DNA from: Geobacter sp. FeAm09
GTDB lineage: Bacteria; Desulfobacterota; Desulfuromonadia; Geobacterales; Pseudopelobacteraceae
Direction: 5' to 3'
DNA length: 64,000 nucleotides
Assembly (NCBI RefSeq): GCF_008330225.1
Contig: NZ_CP042466.1
Span: 2,660,001-2,724,000 of the forward strand
Position numbers and translations under genes: made by a program. Position 1 is the first letter of the stretch. Every line of letters begins with the position of its first letter. Shown piece by piece: positions 61,499 through 64,000 of this stretch. The notes below the pieces were generated by a model, which was not told the origin of the DNA, made no database searches, and worked only from the letters and a program-made list of their open reading frames with translations.

Positions 61499-61578
61499 AG
61501 AACCGGACGCCATCAACCACTTCCTGACCCATCCTTGCTGGAGTCCCGTCCGCACCGTGAACATACGTGGAGGTCACT

Positions 61579-63501
61579 TTGAAACTGTATTTACGACGCA
61601 TACTCGCTACCCTGTTTCTGGCAGGGATACTATCCACCTCGCCGGCCTTTGCCGCCCATGGGGTGGTATTGAACTTCAACGAGGTGGACATCGCCACCAT
61701 GGTGAAGTTCATCAGCGACCTGACCGGGAAGAACTTCGTGATGGACGACCGGGTCAAGGGAAAGATCTCGGTCTACTCCCCCGCCAAACTGACCATTGAC
61801 GAGGCCTATAACGTCTTCACCTCGGTTCTGGAAATGAAGGGCTTCACCGTGATCCACAGCGGCAAGGTCCTGAAGATCGTTCCCACGGCCAGTGCCAAGA
61901 CCTCGGCCTTTACCCTGCTGCCGTCGGGCAAACGGCCGCCGGTGAACGACAGCTATGTGGCCCAAGTGATCAAGCTGGAGAACATCTCAGCCCAAGAGGC
62001 GCTGACATTCCTACAGCCGCTGGTGTCCAAGGACGGCGCCATCTCCGCCTTCGGTTCCAGCAGTCTGCTGGTACTGGACGGCGCCATCAACCTGGGGAAG
62101 ATTCAGGACCTCTTGAAGGTCATCGACACGGCCAAGACCCGCGAGGGGGTGGAAATCGTCTACCTGAAGAACGCCGCGGCCGAGAGCACGGCCAAGACCA
62201 TCCAGCAATGGCTGTCCGGCAGCGAGAGCAAGGCCGTCGGGCAGCCGAGCGCGGCCGCAGCCACGTCCTCTGGCGGCCAGGCCAGCGTGCTGGCCGACCA
62301 GCGGCTGAACGCGCTGTTGGTCTTCGGCAGCGACAGCATCAAGCAGGCGGTGCGGGAGATGGCGGCCAAGCTGGACGTGGCGTCCCCCGAGGCGGGGAGC
62401 AAGGTCAACGTCTACTACCTGGAGAACACTGATGCCACGGAGATGGCCAAGGTGCTGGAGGGGGTCATCAAGGGAATGAGCGCCACCGCCACGGCCGGCG
62501 CTGGCACCGGGCAGGGCGGCGCGGCTGCGTCATCCGCTCCCCAGGCGTCCGTTTTCGGCAACGACAAGGTCTCCATCACCGCGGACAAGGCCTCCAACTC
62601 CCTGGTGATCATGGCCTCTCCAGCCGACTACACCAACCTTCTTCAGGTGATCAAAAAACTGGACCGGCGCAGCAAGCAGGTCTTCGTGCAGGTACTGATA
62701 TTCGAGGTTACTTTGAGTAAGTCGGGAGAATTGGGCGCCCAGCTTGGTGCACTGGGACTTGGTGAATTAAATAGTACGTTGGGCATTACAGCGTACTACG
62801 ATCCCTTCAGTATTACCAGCAGCGTTTCGTCCGCTGTATCATCGCTTTCATCCACCAGCACCCTGTCCACACCGGTTACCATGGCTGCGGTAATCAAAGC
62901 ACTGTCTTCAAATACCTCTACCAACGTGCTTTCCACCCCTACGATCCTCACTTCGGACAACAAGGAGGCGGAGATCGTGGTTGGGCAGAACGTTCCGTTT
63001 ACCGGTTCTTCCTCTACCTCTTCCGGGGTCACGACCACCTCCGTGGAGCGCAAGGACGTGGGCATAACCCTCAAGATCAAACCCCAGATCAGCGAGGGCG
63101 ACTACATCCGCATGGACCTCTCCCAGGAAATCTCGTCCGTAAGTTCGACCGTCACGGTGGGGAGCGGTTCCACGGACCGCATCACCAACAAGCGCACGGC
63201 CAAGACCAACGTCGTGGTCAAGGACAACCAGATGATCGTGATCGGCGGTATGATCCAGGACCAGGACGACGAAACCGAGAGCAAAGTCCCCCTCCTGGGG
63301 GACATCCCGGGCCTGGGGTGGCTGTTCAAGACCAAGACCAAAAGCAAGACCAAGACCAACCTGATCATCATGCTGACGCCCCACATCATCAAGGACAACG
63401 CCGATCTGGCCGCGGTCTCCGACAGCCAGCGCGGCAAATTCGGCGATGCGGCGAAGAAGGTGGAGCCGGTGGACGTGCAGAAGGAGATAGGCGGCAAATG
63501 A
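61579..63501 (+). CDS. gspD: Type II secretion secretin GspD
   Basis: A 640-aa secretin. The TTG at 61579, with GGAGG just upstream, gives a normal signal peptide. N0 (about 25-95), N1-N3 domains (with repeats such as VYYLENTDATEMAKVLEGVI), Ser-rich and Gly-rich loops (about 290-320 and 470-490), and the secretin core ending in KVPLLGDIPGLGWLFKTKTK and LIIMLTPHIIKD. It forms the outer-membrane pore through which folded exoproteins, including cytochromes in Geobacter-type bacteria, leave the cell. It overlaps gspE by 4 bases. Confidence 0.96.
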   Translation: MKLYLRRILATLFLAGILSTSPAFAAHGVVLNFNEVDIATMVKFISDLTGKNFVMDDRVKGKISVYSPAKLTIDEAYNVFTSVLEMKGFTVIHSGKVLKIVPTASAKTSAFTLLPSGKRPPVNDSYVAQVIKLENISAQEALTFLQPLVSKDGAISAFGSSSLLVLDGAINLGKIQDLLKVIDTAKTREGVEIVYLKNAAAESTAKTIQQWLSGSESKAVGQPSAAAATSSGGQASVLADQRLNALLVFGSDSIKQAVREMAAKLDVASPEAGSKVNVYYLENTDATEMAKVLEGVIKGMSATATAGAGTGQGGAAASSAPQASVFGNDKVSITADKASNSLVIMASPADYTNLLQVIKKLDRRSKQVFVQVLIFEVTLSKSGELGAQLGALGLGELNSTLGITAYYDPFSITSSVSSAVSSLSSTSTLSTPVTMAAVIKALSSNTSTNVLSTPTILTSDNKEAEIVVGQNVPFTGSSSTSSGVTTTSVERKDVGITLKIKPQISEGDYIRMDLSQEISSVSSTVTVGSGSTDRITNKRTAKTNVVVKDNQMIVIGGMIQDQDDETESKVPLLGDIPGLGWLFKTKTKSKTKTNLIIMLTPHIIKDNADLAAVSDSQRGKFGDAAKKVEPVDVQKEIGGK

Positions 63502-64000
63502 GTCCGAGCCCGCTTGCGGAAGAGTTGGCGGCCACCGCCCTGCGTCTGGGCATCGCCAGCCAGACCGAGATCGCGGTGGCCGAGGTGGACCCTGCCCTCT
63601 TGGCCCGGGTGCCGCTCACCTTTGCCCGTGCCCACGCCATCCTCCCTCTGCGGGAGCAGGAAGGGCGGGTGAGAGTTGCCATTTCCGGCCCCGCGGCGCT
63701 TCTGGCCCTGGACGAGCTCAGGCTTCTCTTCGGCAAACCGGTGGAGGGGGTCCTGGTGCCCGAGACCACCCTGGGTGAGGCCATCAACCACATCTACGGC
63801 AGCCTCTCCGGCACCGCCCAGGAAGTGCTCCAGGAGTTGGAGGGGGAAGACCTCTCCACGGTGGCCACGGCGCTCAACGACCCCCAGGACCTCTTGGATT
63901 TGGCCGACGAAGCCCCGGTCATCCGGCTTCTGAACTCCATCCTCTCGGAAGCGGTCAAGGAACGGGTCAGCGACATCCACATCGAACCCTACGAACGGGA
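63498..64000 (+). CDS. gspE: Type II secretion ATPase GspE, N-terminal part (cut by window edge)
   Basis: The ATG at 63498 overlaps the gspD stop; the frame is open to the edge (167 codons). The visible part is the MshEN/N1 domain region (LREQEGRVRVAISGPAALLA) and the start of the ATPase-adjacent domain (DEAPVIRLLNSILSEAVKER with SDIHIEPYER), the classic GspE/PilB signature. The Walker motifs lie beyond the window. GspE powers pseudopilus assembly. Confidence 0.95.
   Translation, partial: MSPSPLAEELAATALRLGIASQTEIAVAEVDPALLARVPLTFARAHAILPLREQEGRVRVAISGPAALLALDELRLLFGKPVEGVLVPETTLGEAINHIYGSLSGTAQEVLQELEGEDLSTVATALNDPQDLLDLADEAPVIRLLNSILSEAVKERVSDIHIEPYER

Overview
The window looks like a chromosomal segment of a Geobacter-type Desulfuromonadota. 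The reasons are GC-rich core genes, a small hexaheme c-type cytochrome, a hemerythrin, Tad-pilus and type II secretion operons with their own TatA subunits, and possible -24/-12 (sigma-54) promoter matches. Species assignment is inference only.

Layout. (1) 1-6,020: a Tad/Flp pilus operon read on the minus strand (two flp pilins, tadE, cpaB, cpaC secretin, a TadG-like gene, cpaE, and the start of cpaF, cut by the window edge). (2) 6,446-30,623: ordinary core genes. These include an AAA+ ATPase, tRNA-Asp with a near-consensus promoter and a terminator, a thioesterase, AMIN, TonB-like and TPR proteins, DedA, a TrmJ-like methyltransferase, SemiSWEET, LemA and YgcG, ruvC-ruvA with a dolichyl-phosphate-type glycosyltransferase, the AmmeMemoRadiSam radical SAM enzyme, NDH-2, an HPt protein, a GGDEF protein, a cytochrome/CopD/b5-like fusion, and a run of small metabolic and membrane genes. 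(3) 30,915-50,790: an accessory island starting at tRNA-Ser(CGA). (4) 50,792-64,000: core sequence again, with a decapitated beta-barrel gene, a hexaheme cytochrome, hemerythrin, a tatA-glycosyltransferase-membrane protein-tatA block, and a type II secretion operon (gspH-I-J-K-C, a lone N0 domain, gspD, start of gspE).

The island is visibly more AT-rich and is a mosaic. A tyrosine integrase and an excisionase-like gene lie against tRNA-Ser. Next comes a different recombinase (integrase-domain type) preceded by about 1 kb of non-coding DNA packed with at least ten hairpins, including a nested palindrome of about 150 nt. Then follow an XRE regulator, three small unknown envelope-type genes, and a three-gene glycan-modification cluster: a GT32-like transferase, a GT25/sulfotransferase-like/GH16 fusion, and a NodU/CmcH carbamoyltransferase. 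A second integrase of the first integrase's family follows with a frameshifted excisionase. Beyond it lies a decaying zone of gene fragments (RHH protein, TetR copy, IS5 pieces, phospholipase A duplicate, Fn3 domain, truncated response regulator) around an intact OMPLA, an intact TetR and an outer-membrane protein. The island ends where a truncated sigma-54 activator abuts a truncated beta-barrel gene.

The strongest candidates for something undescribed are the recombinase with its hairpin field (33.1-35.1 kb) and the triple-domain sugar-modifying protein (38.6-40.8 kb). Family assignments rest on reading motifs by eye; no database search was possible.
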